From contig NZ_JALLIY010000018.1 of assembly GCF_023242315.1 (NCBI RefSeq), positions 99,067 to 163,066 on the forward strand: 64,000 nucleotides of DNA, in the 5' to 3' direction. Shown one piece after another: positions 1 to 9,032 of the stretch. A program made the translations under genes and the position numbers. The DNA is from Pseudomonas sp. MWU13-2105. GTDB taxonomy: Bacteria > Pseudomonadota > Gammaproteobacteria > Pseudomonadales > Pseudomonadaceae. The first letter of the stretch is position 1. Each line of letters begins with the position of its first letter. Below the pieces are notes generated by a model that saw only the letters and a program-made list of their open reading frames with translations, was not told where the DNA came from and searched no databases.

Positions 1-7
1 CGTGGTC

Positions 8-2020
8 TCAGGTACCGGCCCGAGGCTTGCCCTGGCCGCGGATCAGGCTGCGCAAGGCGAAGCGATTCGGATGGCAGGCCTCGGCAACGCTACGTGGCAA
101 CGGCAACGGCTCGTTCTCCAGCCAGGCGGCGAGCAATTCGCCGGAGAGTGGCGCGCTGATCAGGCCGCGCGAGCCGTGGCCGCTGTTGATATACAGGCCC
201 TCGAGCCAGGGGCAGGGAACCGGCGGTATCTGCCGGGCATCCCGGGCGAGGATGCCGTAGGCTTCGGCGAAAGGCTCCGGGTCCGCCAGTGGTCCGACGA
301 TCGGCAGATAGTCCGCGCTGGTGCAGCGAAAGGCCGCCCGGCCTTGCAGGTGCTCCGGGGGCAGTTGCGCGACGTTCAGGCGGATGGCCAGGTCGGGCGA
401 GATGTCCTGTAGCAATGCCAGGTTACCGATGTGTTCCGCCGTGGTGGGGGTCAGGTCCTCGCTCTTGAAATCGAAGCTGGCCCCAAGGGTATGTTCAGCG
501 AGACGTGCCGGCGCGACATAACCTTCGGCGCAGACCACGGTGTTCAAGGCGGCGCTGCCGGCGGTTTGCGCCAGCCGGGTGATCTGCCCACGAATGCGCT
601 TGAGCGGCAACGCGGCGCTGGCGGCGAAGCGTTTCACTTCGGCGGCCCCGGCGAGGACCACCACCGGGGCACTGCCCAGCAGCGTCTCGGCGTCCCAGGC
701 CTGCCACTGGCCATCGACCTTGCGCAGTTCGACAGCGTCGCCATGGAGGCGCACTTCAATGTTCGGGTGACTGGCCTGCCAATGGCACAACGCCGGCGGA
801 TGGACCCAACCGCCTTCTGGAAAGAACAGTCCGCCGTGCTCCAGGGCCACCCCCGCGCGGGCCTCGGATTGGGCTTGATCGAGGACTTGCAGCAACTCGG
901 GACTGAAGACGGCGGCCAATTGCGCCTGGCGTTCGGCTTCTTTCTCGTCGAAGGCCAATTGCAGAACCCCGCAGTCGTCCCAGTCCAGACCCTTGTGCAA
1001 CTGTTCGAGCAAGCGCCGGGTATGCCCGAAACCGCTGAGGATCAATTGTGACAGTGCGGTGCCATGGGCCGACAGCTTGAGGTAGAGGACGCCTTGCGGG
1101 TTGCCCGAGGCTTCCCGGGCCAGGGCATCGTGGCGCTCCAGCAGGCAGACCTTCCAGCCACGAATGGCCAGGCTCGCGGCACTGGCACACCCGGCCAGGC
1201 CGCCGCCGATCACCAGGGCCCGCCGCTCGCCGCCGGATGGCTGTGGGCGGGCGAACCACGGCTTGGCCAGCGGCGGTGCTGTCGTGTCCTCGGGCCAGCC
1301 GATGAATTCGCCGCGGAGGATTTCCCACTTGTGGCCGATACCGGGGGTGCGGCGCATCTTGAAGCCGGCGGCATTCAATGAGCGCCGTACCCAGCCGGTG
1401 CTGGTGAAGGTGCTCAGGGTCGCACCGGGCGCCGCCAACCGCGCCAGTTCAGCGAACAGCCCGGGTGTCCACATCTCGGGGTTCTTGGCCGGGGCGAAAC
1501 CATCGAGGAACCAGGCGTCGATCCGGGCGTCCAGTTGCGGCAGCTGTTCCAGGGCATCGCCGACCAGCAGGGTCAGGGTCACCCGGCCATTGTCCAGCAG
1601 CAGTCGCTGGAAGCCCTGGTGAATGGCAACATACTGGCCGAGCAATTGTGCGCTGAAGCCAGCCAGTTCGGGCCAGAGGGTAAGGGCGCGTTGCAGGTCG
1701 GCGCGGCTCAGCGGGTATTTTTCCACGCTGACAAAATGCAGCCGTGCATCCGGCACCGCGCAGGCCTCGAACAACTGCCAGGCGCAGAGGAAATTCAGCC
1801 CGGTACCGAAGCCGGTTTCACCGATCACCAACCGTTCGTTCGGCCCCAAGGCGGCAAAGCGCTCTTTCAGGCCGTTCTGTTCAAGGAACACATAGCGGGT
1901 TTCGTCCAGGCCCGACTGGTCGGAGAAATATACGTCGTCAAATACCCGCGAGTGCGGGCGACCTTGGTCATCCCAGTCGATCTGGGCGTGGCTGGGAGAG
2001 GGGGGCGATACGCGGGTCAT
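8..2020 (-). CDS. mnmC: Bifunctional tRNA 5-methylaminomethyl-2-thiouridine biosynthesis protein MnmC
   Basis: This 670-residue protein performs the last two steps of mnm5s2U34 synthesis in the tRNA wobble position. The C-terminal FAD-dependent half removes the carboxymethyl group and the N-terminal half methylates the resulting amine with SAM. The SAM-binding motif GETGFGTGLNF lies near residue 70 and the FAD Rossmann motif VIGGGLAGCASA near residue 270. Length is normal for the family (about 660). I chose the ATG at 2020, because the next upstream in-frame Met would add 21 residues with no family resemblance. The gene is complete, with a TGA at 8-10. It is transcribed divergently from pap, and about 140 bases separate the two starts. 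Cytoplasmic. Confidence 0.93.
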   Translation of the reverse strand: MTRVSPPSPSHAQIDWDDQGRPHSRVFDDVYFSDQSGLDETRYVFLEQNGLKERFAALGPNERLVIGETGFGTGLNFLCAWQLFEACAVPDARLHFVSVEKYPLSRADLQRALTLWPELAGFSAQLLGQYVAIHQGFQRLLLDNGRVTLTLLVGDALEQLPQLDARIDAWFLDGFAPAKNPEMWTPGLFAELARLAAPGATLSTFTSTGWVRRSLNAAGFKMRRTPGIGHKWEILRGEFIGWPEDTTAPPLAKPWFARPQPSGGERRALVIGGGLAGCASAASLAIRGWKVCLLERHDALAREASGNPQGVLYLKLSAHGTALSQLILSGFGHTRRLLEQLHKGLDWDDCGVLQLAFDEKEAERQAQLAAVFSPELLQVLDQAQSEARAGVALEHGGLFFPEGGWVHPPALCHWQASHPNIEVRLHGDAVELRKVDGQWQAWDAETLLGSAPVVVLAGAAEVKRFAASAALPLKRIRGQITRLAQTAGSAALNTVVCAEGYVAPARLAEHTLGASFDFKSEDLTPTTAEHIGNLALLQDISPDLAIRLNVAQLPPEHLQGRAAFRCTSADYLPIVGPLADPEPFAEAYGILARDARQIPPVPCPWLEGLYINSGHGSRGLISAPLSGELLAAWLENEPLPLPRSVAEACHPNRFALRSLIRGQGKPRAGT

Positions 2021-2160
2021 GGGGCAGCTCGACGGCAACAAGGCGGCTATTCTAGCCCATTGCCGGACGCCGGATTGATCCACGGCAAGGCCTGCGGATT
2101 TCCCGCCACACAGCGCGCTCCGATCCGTTAGTCTTGCTCCATCTTGGAAGGGAGTCGCCC

Positions 2161-3669
2161 ATGTTTGAATCCGCCGAAATCGGTCACGCCATCGACAAAG
2201 AAACCTACGACGCCGAAGTCCCGGCCCTGCGCGAAGCCTTGCTGGAGGCGCAGTTCGAACTCCAGCAGCAAAAGCGCTTTCCGGTCATTGTGCTGATCAA
2301 TGGCATCGAAGGGGCGGGCAAGGGCGAGACGGTCAAGCTACTCAACGAGTGGATGGACCCGCGTCTGATCGAGGTCCGTACTTTCGATCAGCAAACCGAT
2401 GAAGAACTGGCCCGGCCGCCGGCCTGGCGCTACTGGCGGCAATTGCCGGCCAAGGGCCGCATGGGTGTGTTCTTCGGCAACTGGTACAGCCAGATGTTGC
2501 AGGGGCGGGTGCATGGGCACTTCAAGGATGCCGTGCTCGACCAGGCGATCAGCGGGGCCGAGCGCCTGGAGAGGATGCTCTGCGACGAGGGTGCGCTGAT
2601 CTTCAAGTTCTGGTTCCACCTGTCCAAGAAGCAGATGAAGGCCCGCCTCAAATCGCTGCAGGATGACCCGCTGCACAGCTGGCGCATCAGCCCGCTGGAC
2701 TGGCAGCAATCGGAGACTTACGACCAGTTCGTGCATTTCGGCGAGCGGGTGCTGCGCCGCACCAGCCATGATTATGCGCCCTGGCATGTGATTGAAGGCG
2801 TCGATCCCCGCTACCGCAGCCTGACCGCGGGCAAGATCCTGCTCGAAGGCTTGCAGACGGCGCTCAAGACCCGGGACGCCAAGCCGCGTCCGACCAATGC
2901 CGCGCCCCTGCTCAAAGGGGTGGACGATCTGAGCCTGTTGGACAGCCTGGACCTGAGCCAGCACCTGGAGAAAGAGGATTATGAAGAGCAACTGATTACC
3001 GAACAGGCGCGGCTGGCTGGTTTGTTGCGCGACAAACGCATGCGTCGGCACGCGCTGGTGGCGGTGTTCGAAGGCAATGACGCGGCGGGCAAGGGCGGGG
3101 CCATCCGGCGGGTGGCGGCGGCGCTTGACCCACGGCAATACCGCATCATTCCCATCGCCGCGCCGACCGAGGACGAACGCGCCCAGCCTTACCTCTGGCG
3201 CTTCTGGCGGCAGCTACCGATGCGCGGCAAATTCACCGTGTTCGACCGCTCCTGGTATGGCCGTGTGCTGGTGGAGCGGATCGAAGGGTTCTGCAGCCAG
3301 GCCGACTGGATGCGCGCCTACAGTGAAATCAACGATTTCGAGGAGCAGCTGAGCGAAGCCGGGGTGATCGTGGTGAAGTTCTGGCTGGCTATCGACAAGC
3401 AGACCCAACTGGAGCGCTTCCAGGAGCGCGAGGATATTCCGTTCAAGCGCTTCAAGATCACCGAAGACGATTGGCGCAACCGTGAGAAGTGGGACCTGTA
3501 CCGCGATGCCATCGGCGATATGGTCGACCGTACCAGCACCGAAGTGGCGCCCTGGACGTTGGTGGAAGCCAATGACAAACGCTGGGCCCGGGTCAAGGTG
3601 CTGCGCACGCTCAACCTGGCCATCGAGGGGGCGTTCGCCAGGACTGACAAGAAGCGTAAGTTGAAGTAG
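2161..3669 (+). CDS. pap: Polyphosphate:AMP phosphotransferase (two-domain PPK2)
   Basis: A 502-residue protein made of two tandem PPK2 domains, the architecture of PAP (class II PPK2), which uses polyphosphate to phosphorylate AMP to ADP. Each half carries a P-loop: GIEGAGKGE near residue 49 and GNDAAGKGG near residue 301. The second half also has the lid and Walker B-like FDRSWYGR segment. The ATG at 2161 was chosen because GGAAGGGAG lies just upstream. An earlier in-frame start at 2134 lacks such a site. Length matches known pseudomonad PAP (about 496). It probably forms its own transcription unit before the thiolase gene. Confidence 0.92.
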   Translation: MFESAEIGHAIDKETYDAEVPALREALLEAQFELQQQKRFPVIVLINGIEGAGKGETVKLLNEWMDPRLIEVRTFDQQTDEELARPPAWRYWRQLPAKGRMGVFFGNWYSQMLQGRVHGHFKDAVLDQAISGAERLERMLCDEGALIFKFWFHLSKKQMKARLKSLQDDPLHSWRISPLDWQQSETYDQFVHFGERVLRRTSHDYAPWHVIEGVDPRYRSLTAGKILLEGLQTALKTRDAKPRPTNAAPLLKGVDDLSLLDSLDLSQHLEKEDYEEQLITEQARLAGLLRDKRMRRHALVAVFEGNDAAGKGGAIRRVAAALDPRQYRIIPIAAPTEDERAQPYLWRFWRQLPMRGKFTVFDRSWYGRVLVERIEGFCSQADWMRAYSEINDFEEQLSEAGVIVVKFWLAIDKQTQLERFQEREDIPFKRFKITEDDWRNREKWDLYRDAIGDMVDRTSTEVAPWTLVEANDKRWARVKVLRTLNLAIEGAFARTDKKRKLK

Positions 3670-3777
3670 GACGATGGCCGCGCATACGCCGGATGAATGA
3701 TTGTCGCGGTCGGGAATCGGGTGGGCTTATGCTCGCTCGATCCTTCAAACCGACAACAACAATCAATGAGGTGGGCC

Positions 3778-4962
3778 ATGCGTGAAGTGGTGATCGTCGA
3801 CAGCGTGCGGACAGGCCTGGCCAAGTCCTTTCGCGGCAAATTCAACCAGACCCGGCCGGACGACATGGCGGCCCATTGCGTCAATGCCTTGCTCAGCCGC
3901 AACGGTATCGACCCGGCCAGTGTCGAGGATTGCATCGTCGGCGCCGGCTCCAACGAGGGGGCCCAAGGCTACAATATCGGGCGTAACGTCGCGGTGTTGT
4001 CGAAGCTGGGCACCGGCACCGCCGGCATGACCCTCAATCGTTTCTGCTCGTCGGGCTTGCAGGCGATTGCCATTGCCGCCAACCAGATCGCCTCCGGTTG
4101 CAGCGAAATCATTGTTGCCGGCGGGGTCGAGTCCATCAGCCTGACGATGAAAAGCGTCAACACCGACAACCTGATCAACCCGCTGCTCAAGGAGCAGGTG
4201 CCGGGAATCTATTTCCCCATGGGCCAGACCGCCGAGATCGTCGCCCGCCGCTACGGTGTCAGTCGCGAGCAGCAGGACCTTTACGCGTTGCAAAGCCAGC
4301 AGCGCACCGCCGCCGCCCAGGCCGCGGGGCTGTTCGATGATGAAATCGTGCCCATGGCCGTGACCTACGCGGTCGAAGACAAGGCCAGCGGGCAGATCCA
4401 GCGCCTGGAGGGGGTGGTCGAGCGTGATGACTGCAATCGTCCGGACACCACGCTGGACAGCCTGGCCGGTTTGAAACCGGTGTTTGCCGAAGACGGTTCG
4501 GTGACCGCGGGCAACTCGTCGCAACTCTCCGACGGCGCTTCGATGACCCTGGTGATGAGCCTGGAAAAAGCCCTGGAACTGGGGCTTGCGCCCAAGGCCT
4601 TGTTCCGCGGTTTTGCCGTGGCCGGTTGCGAGCCGGACGAGATGGGGATCGGCCCGGTGTTCTCGGTGCCACGGCTGCTCAAGGCCAAGGGCCTGAGTGT
4701 GGCGGACATCGATCTGTGGGAGTTGAACGAGGCGTTCGCCTCGCAGTGCCTGTACAGCCGTGATCGCCTGGGCATCGACAACGACAAGTACAATGTCAAC
4801 GGCGGTTCGATTTCCATCGGCCATCCGTTCGGCATGACCGGCTCGCGCCAGGTCGGGCACCTGGTGCGCGAACTGCAACGACGCAAGCTGCGCTATGGCA
4901 TCGTCACCATGTGCGTAGGCGGTGGCATGGGCGCGACGGGGCTGTTCGAAGTGCTGCGCTGA
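3778..4962 (+). CDS. Acetyl-CoA acyltransferase (thiolase)
   Basis: A 394-residue thiolase, the usual length, catalysing thiolytic cleavage or condensation of acyl-CoAs. The nucleophilic cysteine is in NRFCSSGLQAI near residue 88. The C-terminal half has NEAFASQ, the GGSISIGHPFGMTG histidine motif near residue 350, and the second catalytic cysteine in CVGGGMGA close to the end. The ATG at 3778 follows an ATGAGGTG ribosome-binding site; an upstream in-frame extension would add 27 unrelated residues. Nothing nearby (no fadB or acyl-CoA dehydrogenase) fixes the substrate, so it could be a beta-oxidation or a biosynthetic thiolase. Confidence 0.9.
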   Translation: MREVVIVDSVRTGLAKSFRGKFNQTRPDDMAAHCVNALLSRNGIDPASVEDCIVGAGSNEGAQGYNIGRNVAVLSKLGTGTAGMTLNRFCSSGLQAIAIAANQIASGCSEIIVAGGVESISLTMKSVNTDNLINPLLKEQVPGIYFPMGQTAEIVARRYGVSREQQDLYALQSQQRTAAAQAAGLFDDEIVPMAVTYAVEDKASGQIQRLEGVVERDDCNRPDTTLDSLAGLKPVFAEDGSVTAGNSSQLSDGASMTLVMSLEKALELGLAPKALFRGFAVAGCEPDEMGIGPVFSVPRLLKAKGLSVADIDLWELNEAFASQCLYSRDRLGIDNDKYNVNGGSISIGHPFGMTGSRQVGHLVRELQRRKLRYGIVTMCVGGGMGATGLFEVLR

Positions 4963-4982
4963 GCCTGGGCCAGGTCCTGTTG

Positions 4983-5192
4983 CTACAGGGCCTGGCTGGC
5001 CCTGATGGCATTGGCCAGTTGCATGCGTCTTACATACAATTGGGTTTCGCGCTCGGCATCGGTGCGAGTAAAGAACGGCCCTTCCAAGGTGTTTTCCCGA
5101 GTACTGAAGAAAAACAGGCCATTGATGGCCGTAACCCGATTGCTGCGAAAGTGCGTGGCCTCGGTGTTGTCTTGTGCGCGTTTGCCGAACAT
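4983..5192 (-). CDS. Small DUF6316-type protein
   Basis: A 69-residue protein of unknown function. It starts MFGKRAQDNTEATHFRS, has a central NGLFFFSTRE segment and a GPF motif, and ends in a charged helix. From memory this resembles a small conserved pseudomonad family (DUF6316). It has no signal peptide or membrane segment. It is convergent with the thiolase gene, whose stop codon is only 20 bases away. It overlaps no other convincing gene, and the opposite strand over the same bases has no family resemblance. The family assignment is recognition by eye and not certain. Confidence 0.6.
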   Translation of the reverse strand: MFGKRAQDNTEATHFRSNRVTAINGLFFFSTRENTLEGPFFTRTDAERETQLYVRRMQLANAIRASQAL

Positions 5193-5404
5193 GGCGAAAT
5201 CTCGCTGGTGAACGTAGCTGTCAGAAATACAGCATAAAACTTATGAGGATAGCGTGCCTGATCGTCCGATCAATGGTCTTAGCCAGTTTATTGACGACGC
5301 TTCTGGCATGTTCAAGGTCGCATCGGGCTGTGTTCCCCGGCTGTGTTGCTGATCCTGCAAGGCCTAGAATGGCGACTTCCCCCCATACGTCCATAGGGTT
5401 CTTC

Positions 5405-6367
5405 ATGCACATTTCATCCGGTCGCTGGGGTTATGGCCTGTTCCTGGCGCTGCTGACCTCCGTGCTCTGGGGCATCCTGCCGATCAAGCTCAAGCAGGTA
5501 CTGCTGGTGATGGATCCGGTGACCGTGACCTGGTACCGGTTGATCGTGTCGGGGGGCTGTCTTTTCGTGTATCTGGCGGCCACCCGGCGTTTGCCCAGCC
5601 GTCACGTCCTTGGGCCGCGAGGCGGCTGGCTGGTGCTGATGGCGGTACTCGGCCTGGTGGGCAACTATGTGTTTTACCTGATGGGTTTGAACCGGCTCAG
5701 TCCCGGTACCGCGCAGTTGGTGGTGCAGATGGGGCCGATCTTCCTGTTGATTGCCAGCCTGTTCGTATTCAAGGAGCGCTTCAGCCTGGGGCAGGGGATC
5801 GGCTTGCTGGTGCTGTTGTTCGGCTTCGGCCTGTTTTTCAACCAGCGCCTGGCTGAGTTGCTGACGTCCCTGGGGACTTATACCGCCGGGGTGCTGCTGG
5901 TGTTGCTGGCGTCCACGATCTGGACCTTCTACGCCTTGAGCCAGAAGCAACTGCTCACGGTGTGGAATTCATTGCAGGTGATGATGGTCATCTACCTGTT
6001 TTGCGCCCTGTTGCTCACCCCTTGGGTACACCCGGCCGAAGTCCTGCAACTGAGTTCGTTGCAGGCCTGGCTGTTGCTCGGTTGCTGCCTCAATACCCTG
6101 GTGGCTTATGGCGCCTTTGCCGAAGCCCTGGCACATTGGGAAGCTTCGCGGGTCAGCGCGACCCTGGCGATCACGCCCCTGGTGACCTTTGCCGCGGTGG
6201 CCCTGGCCGCCTGGCTGTGGCCCGGCTTCGTGCAGCCCGAAGACATCAATGGCCTGGGTTATGGCGGCGCGTTGCTGGTGGTGCTGGGCTCGGCGCTGGT
6301 GGCCTTGGGGCCTTCGCTGATGGCCGGGCTCAAGGCTCGGCGCGTGCGTTTGACGGTGAATCCATAG
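5405..6367 (+). CDS. EamA/DMT-family inner-membrane transporter
   Basis: A 320-residue polytopic membrane protein with about ten hydrophobic segments in two repeats, typical of the drug/metabolite transporter (EamA) superfamily. The first repeat begins GYGLFLALLTSVLWGILPI, and the second begins near residue 160 with TYTAGVLLVLLASTIWTFYAL. Such proteins export or import small metabolites, and the substrate cannot be read from the sequence. The start at 5405 places the first membrane helix at the N-terminus. An in-frame ATG at 5369 (12 residues longer) is also possible. It ends just before a REP inverted repeat. Confidence 0.85.
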   Translation: MHISSGRWGYGLFLALLTSVLWGILPIKLKQVLLVMDPVTVTWYRLIVSGGCLFVYLAATRRLPSRHVLGPRGGWLVLMAVLGLVGNYVFYLMGLNRLSPGTAQLVVQMGPIFLLIASLFVFKERFSLGQGIGLLVLLFGFGLFFNQRLAELLTSLGTYTAGVLLVLLASTIWTFYALSQKQLLTVWNSLQVMMVIYLFCALLLTPWVHPAEVLQLSSLQAWLLLGCCLNTLVAYGAFAEALAHWEASRVSATLAITPLVTFAAVALAAWLWPGFVQPEDINGLGYGGALLVVLGSALVALGPSLMAGLKARRVRLTVNP

Positions 6368-6399
6368 TGAACACCTTTGCAGGAGTTCCCCTGAACCAG

Positions 6400-6469
6400 T
6401 GGGAGCAGAGCTTGCTCGCGAAGGGGCCCTTGAGGCCGCCAAAAGCTTCGCGAGCAAGCTCTGCTCCCA
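6400..6469. repeat. REP-type palindromic element with perfect 23-base arms
   Basis: Positions 6400-6422 and 6447-6469 are exact inverted complements, separated by 24 bases. The arm core GGGAGCAGAGCTTGCTCGCG is of the kind found in REP elements of the P. fluorescens group. It sits between the stop codons of the convergent EamA gene and fumC. It may also act as a bidirectional transcript end, but there is no run of T after either arm. Confidence 0.85.
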
Positions 6470-6492
6470 TAAGGGCGAATTAACGCTCGGCG

Positions 6493-7887
6493 TCAGCCGT
6501 TCTTGCCGGACTCAAGCATGTTTTCCGGCCGCACCCAGGCGTCGAACTCCTCATCGGTCAGATAACCGAGCGCCAATGCCGCCTCACGCAAGGTGAGATT
6601 TTCGCCGTAGGCCTTCTTGGCGATCTGCGCCGACTTGTCGTAGCCGATATGCGGATTCAACGCCGTCACCAGCATCAGGCCTCGCTCCAGGTGCGCAGCC
6701 ATCTGCACCGGGTCGGGTTCCAGCCCGGCAATGCAGTGCTGCTGGAAGTTGCGACAGCCATCGCCGAGCAGTTGGATCGACTGCAGCAGGTTGTGGATGA
6801 TCACCGGTTTGAAGACATTCAACTGCAAGTGCCCTTGGCTGGCGGCAAAGCCGATCGTCACGTCATTGCCCATGACCTGGCAGGCCAGCATCGACAGCGC
6901 CTCGCACTGGGTCGGGTTGACCTTGCCGGGCATGATCGAACTGCCCGGTTCGTTGGCCGGCAACTTGACCTCGGCCAATCCGGCACGTGGTCCTGAGCCC
7001 AGCAGGCGCAGGTCGTTGGCGATTTTCATCAGGGCCACGGCGAGGGTTTTCAACGCACCGGAGAGGGTGGTCAGGGGTTCATGGCCGGCCAGGGCGGCGA
7101 ATTTGTTCGGCGCGCTGATGAACGGCAAGCCGGACAGCGCCGCCAGTTCGGCGGCGACCGCCTCGGCAAAGCCATGCGGCGCATTCAGCCCGGTGCCGAC
7201 GGCGGTACCGCCCTGGGCCAGCTCGCAAACCGCCGGCAATGCCGAGCGAATCGCCCGCTCGGCGTAGTTCAGTTGGGCGATATAGGCCGAGACCTCCTGG
7301 CCGAAGGTGATCGGCGTGGCGTCCATCATATGGGTGCGTCCGGTCTTCACCAGCTTCATGTGCCGTGCCGCCAGTTCCGCCAGTCCGCCGGACAACTCGG
7401 CAATCGCCGGCAGCAACTGCAGGTACACCGCCTGGACGGCGGCGATGTGCATGGCGGTGGGGAAACAATCGTTGGAGCTCTGGGAGCGGTTGACGTGATC
7501 GTTGGGGTGTACCGGCAACTTGCCGCCACGACCCTTGCCGGCCAGCTCGTTGGCGCGCCCGGCAATCACTTCGTTGGCATTCATGTTGCTCTGGGTACCG
7601 CTGCCGGTCTGCCAGACCGCCAGGGGGAACTGGTCGTCATGCTTGCCGGCGAGCACTTCGTCGGCGGCCTGCTCGATCAGCCGGGCGATATCGGCGGGCA
7701 GGTCGCCATTGCGGTTGTTGACCCGCGCCGCGGCTTTCTTGATCAGTGCCAGGGCGTGCATGACCGCCAGGGGCATTTTTTCCGTGCCGATGGCGAAGTT
7801 GACCAGCGAACGCTGGGTCTGGGCGCCCCAGTAGGCCTCTTCGGCCACGTTCACCTGGCCAAGGCTGTCGGTTTCGATGCGACTCAT
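6493..7887 (-). CDS. fumC: Fumarate hydratase, class II (FumC)
   Basis: A 464-residue fumarase that interconverts fumarate and malate in the TCA cycle without an iron-sulphur cluster. It has the superfamily signature GSSIMPGKVNPTQ near residue 318, the substrate-binding SGTQSNMNANEV near residue 97, and the HPNDHVNRSQSSND active-site segment near residue 127. Length and all three conserved regions are complete. The start codon follows AGGAGTG. In pseudomonads class II fumarases are often paired with superoxide dismutase genes under iron control; no sodA neighbour is seen here. Confidence 0.94.
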   Translation of the reverse strand: MSRIETDSLGQVNVAEEAYWGAQTQRSLVNFAIGTEKMPLAVMHALALIKKAAARVNNRNGDLPADIARLIEQAADEVLAGKHDDQFPLAVWQTGSGTQSNMNANEVIAGRANELAGKGRGGKLPVHPNDHVNRSQSSNDCFPTAMHIAAVQAVYLQLLPAIAELSGGLAELAARHMKLVKTGRTHMMDATPITFGQEVSAYIAQLNYAERAIRSALPAVCELAQGGTAVGTGLNAPHGFAEAVAAELAALSGLPFISAPNKFAALAGHEPLTTLSGALKTLAVALMKIANDLRLLGSGPRAGLAEVKLPANEPGSSIMPGKVNPTQCEALSMLACQVMGNDVTIGFAASQGHLQLNVFKPVIIHNLLQSIQLLGDGCRNFQQHCIAGLEPDPVQMAAHLERGLMLVTALNPHIGYDKSAQIAKKAYGENLTLREAALALGYLTDEEFDAWVRPENMLESGKNG

Positions 7888-8078
7888 TCGGTTTCACTCC
7901 TGATGGCGGGTTAGCGCAGTTTAGGCCCTGATCGATCGCTTGGGTTCCCTTCCAGGTTTTACTCTCTTCGCGACCGTTGGGCGCCCGCGCGCTTGTCCCG
8001 GGGTTGAGTGACACACTTTGTTAGGCGCAGAATGGTCGCCCTTGGGGTTTTACCTCGCCTGTTTAGAAAGGACACTCG

Positions 8079-8606
8079 ATGACCCGTCTTCGTGCCATCT
8101 GTACCGCGGTTGCTCTGGTATGCGCCAGCGGCCAGGTTTTCGCCGATACCGCCAGCCACAATGCCAGTGCCGAAGCTTTCCTGACGTTGGCCCATGCCGA
8201 CAAGCTGGGAACCCCGGTCTACGCGCAAGTGCAGCAAATGTTTGCCCAGCGTTTCGAGCAGACCCAGGCACCGGCCTCGAAAAAGCCGTTGCTCGACACC
8301 TACCAGGCCAAGGCTAACGCGGCCCTGGACCAGGCCATCGGCTGGAACAAGCTGAAGCCGGACATGGTCAAGCTCTATACCGACAACTTCAGCGAGTCCG
8401 AACTCAAGGACCTGGTCGCGTTCTACCAGTCGCCGCTGGGCAAGAAAGTCCTGGAAAAAATGCCGCAACTGACCCAGCAATCGGCCCAGATGACCCAGGC
8501 CAAGCTGGAAAGCGCGGTACCGGTGGTGAACAAGCTGCTGGAAGACATGACCAATGAGCTGACGCCAGCCAAGGCCGCCGCGCCTGCGACCAAGAAAAAG
8601 CCGTAA
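8079..8606 (+). CDS. Secreted DUF2059 protein
   Basis: A 175-residue protein with a classic signal peptide (MTRLRAICTAVALVCASG, cleavage likely after VFA near residue 23), so periplasmic or exported. The body is helical and matches the DUF2059 pattern: NFSESELKDLVAFYQSPLGKK around residue 107, followed by a lysine- and alanine-rich tail. The molecular function of the family is unknown. The start follows GAAAGGAC. It is 12 bases upstream of a BolA-family gene and probably cotranscribed with it. Confidence 0.85.
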   Translation: MTRLRAICTAVALVCASGQVFADTASHNASAEAFLTLAHADKLGTPVYAQVQQMFAQRFEQTQAPASKKPLLDTYQAKANAALDQAIGWNKLKPDMVKLYTDNFSESELKDLVAFYQSPLGKKVLEKMPQLTQQSAQMTQAKLESAVPVVNKLLEDMTNELTPAKAAAPATKKKP

Positions 8607-8618
8607 GCGGAGCCTGAA

Positions 8619-8915
8619 ATGAGCATGCAGCAACGTATCGAAACCGCACTGGGCGCCCTGCAACCCGAGCACCTGCAAGTCCTGGACGAAAGCCACATGC
8701 ACAGCCGTGGGTTGCAGACCCACTTCAAGGCGGTGCTGGTCAGCGCACAGTTTGCCGGGTTGAACAGCGTCAAGCGCCACCAGAAGGTCTACGCCAGCCT
8801 GGGTGACCTGATGAGTGAGTTCCATGCGTTGGCCCTGCATACCTACACCCCTGAAGAGTGGGTGAAAATCGGCGCGGCGCCGGCATCGCCGGTCTGCGCC
8901 GGCGGAGGGCATTGA
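8619..8915 (+). CDS. BolA-family protein
   Basis: A 98-residue BolA-family protein. The family fold is visible from HMHSRGLQTHFKAVLVSAQF through SVKRHQKVYASLGDLM to the ALALHTYTPEEW segment. BolA proteins act with monothiol glutaredoxins in iron-sulphur cluster handling and as stress regulators of cell shape. The tail after residue 88 is a short alanine/glycine-rich extension. It follows the DUF2059 gene by 12 bases and ends before an intrinsic terminator. Gene order with fumC and trhO fits the bolA locus of other pseudomonads. Confidence 0.87.
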   Translation: MSMQQRIETALGALQPEHLQVLDESHMHSRGLQTHFKAVLVSAQFAGLNSVKRHQKVYASLGDLMSEFHALALHTYTPEEWVKIGAAPASPVCAGGGH

Positions 8916-8954
8916 TGCTGGTTTTTTGACCGGTGTTTTTTTGCTAGAATCCGC

Positions 8955-8984
8955 AACGCGCCGCACTGTCGGCGCGTTTTTTTT
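8955..8984 (+). terminator. Rho-independent terminator after the bolA-type gene
   Basis: Inverted repeat AACGCGCCG / CGGCGCGTT (8955-8963 and 8970-8978) with loop CACTGT, followed by eight T residues. It lies between the BolA gene stop and trhO and should end the DUF2059-BolA transcript. Confidence 0.88.
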
Positions 8985-9032
8985 GCATCCGGTTCGCCCT
9001 TTGCGAGGGCAGCCACCTGGAGAGAATCACCC

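Noticed and set aside
8921..8950. TTGACC and TAGAAT as a promoter ahead of trhO.
   Set aside because: The spacing is only 13 bases, and a terminator stem starts five bases later.
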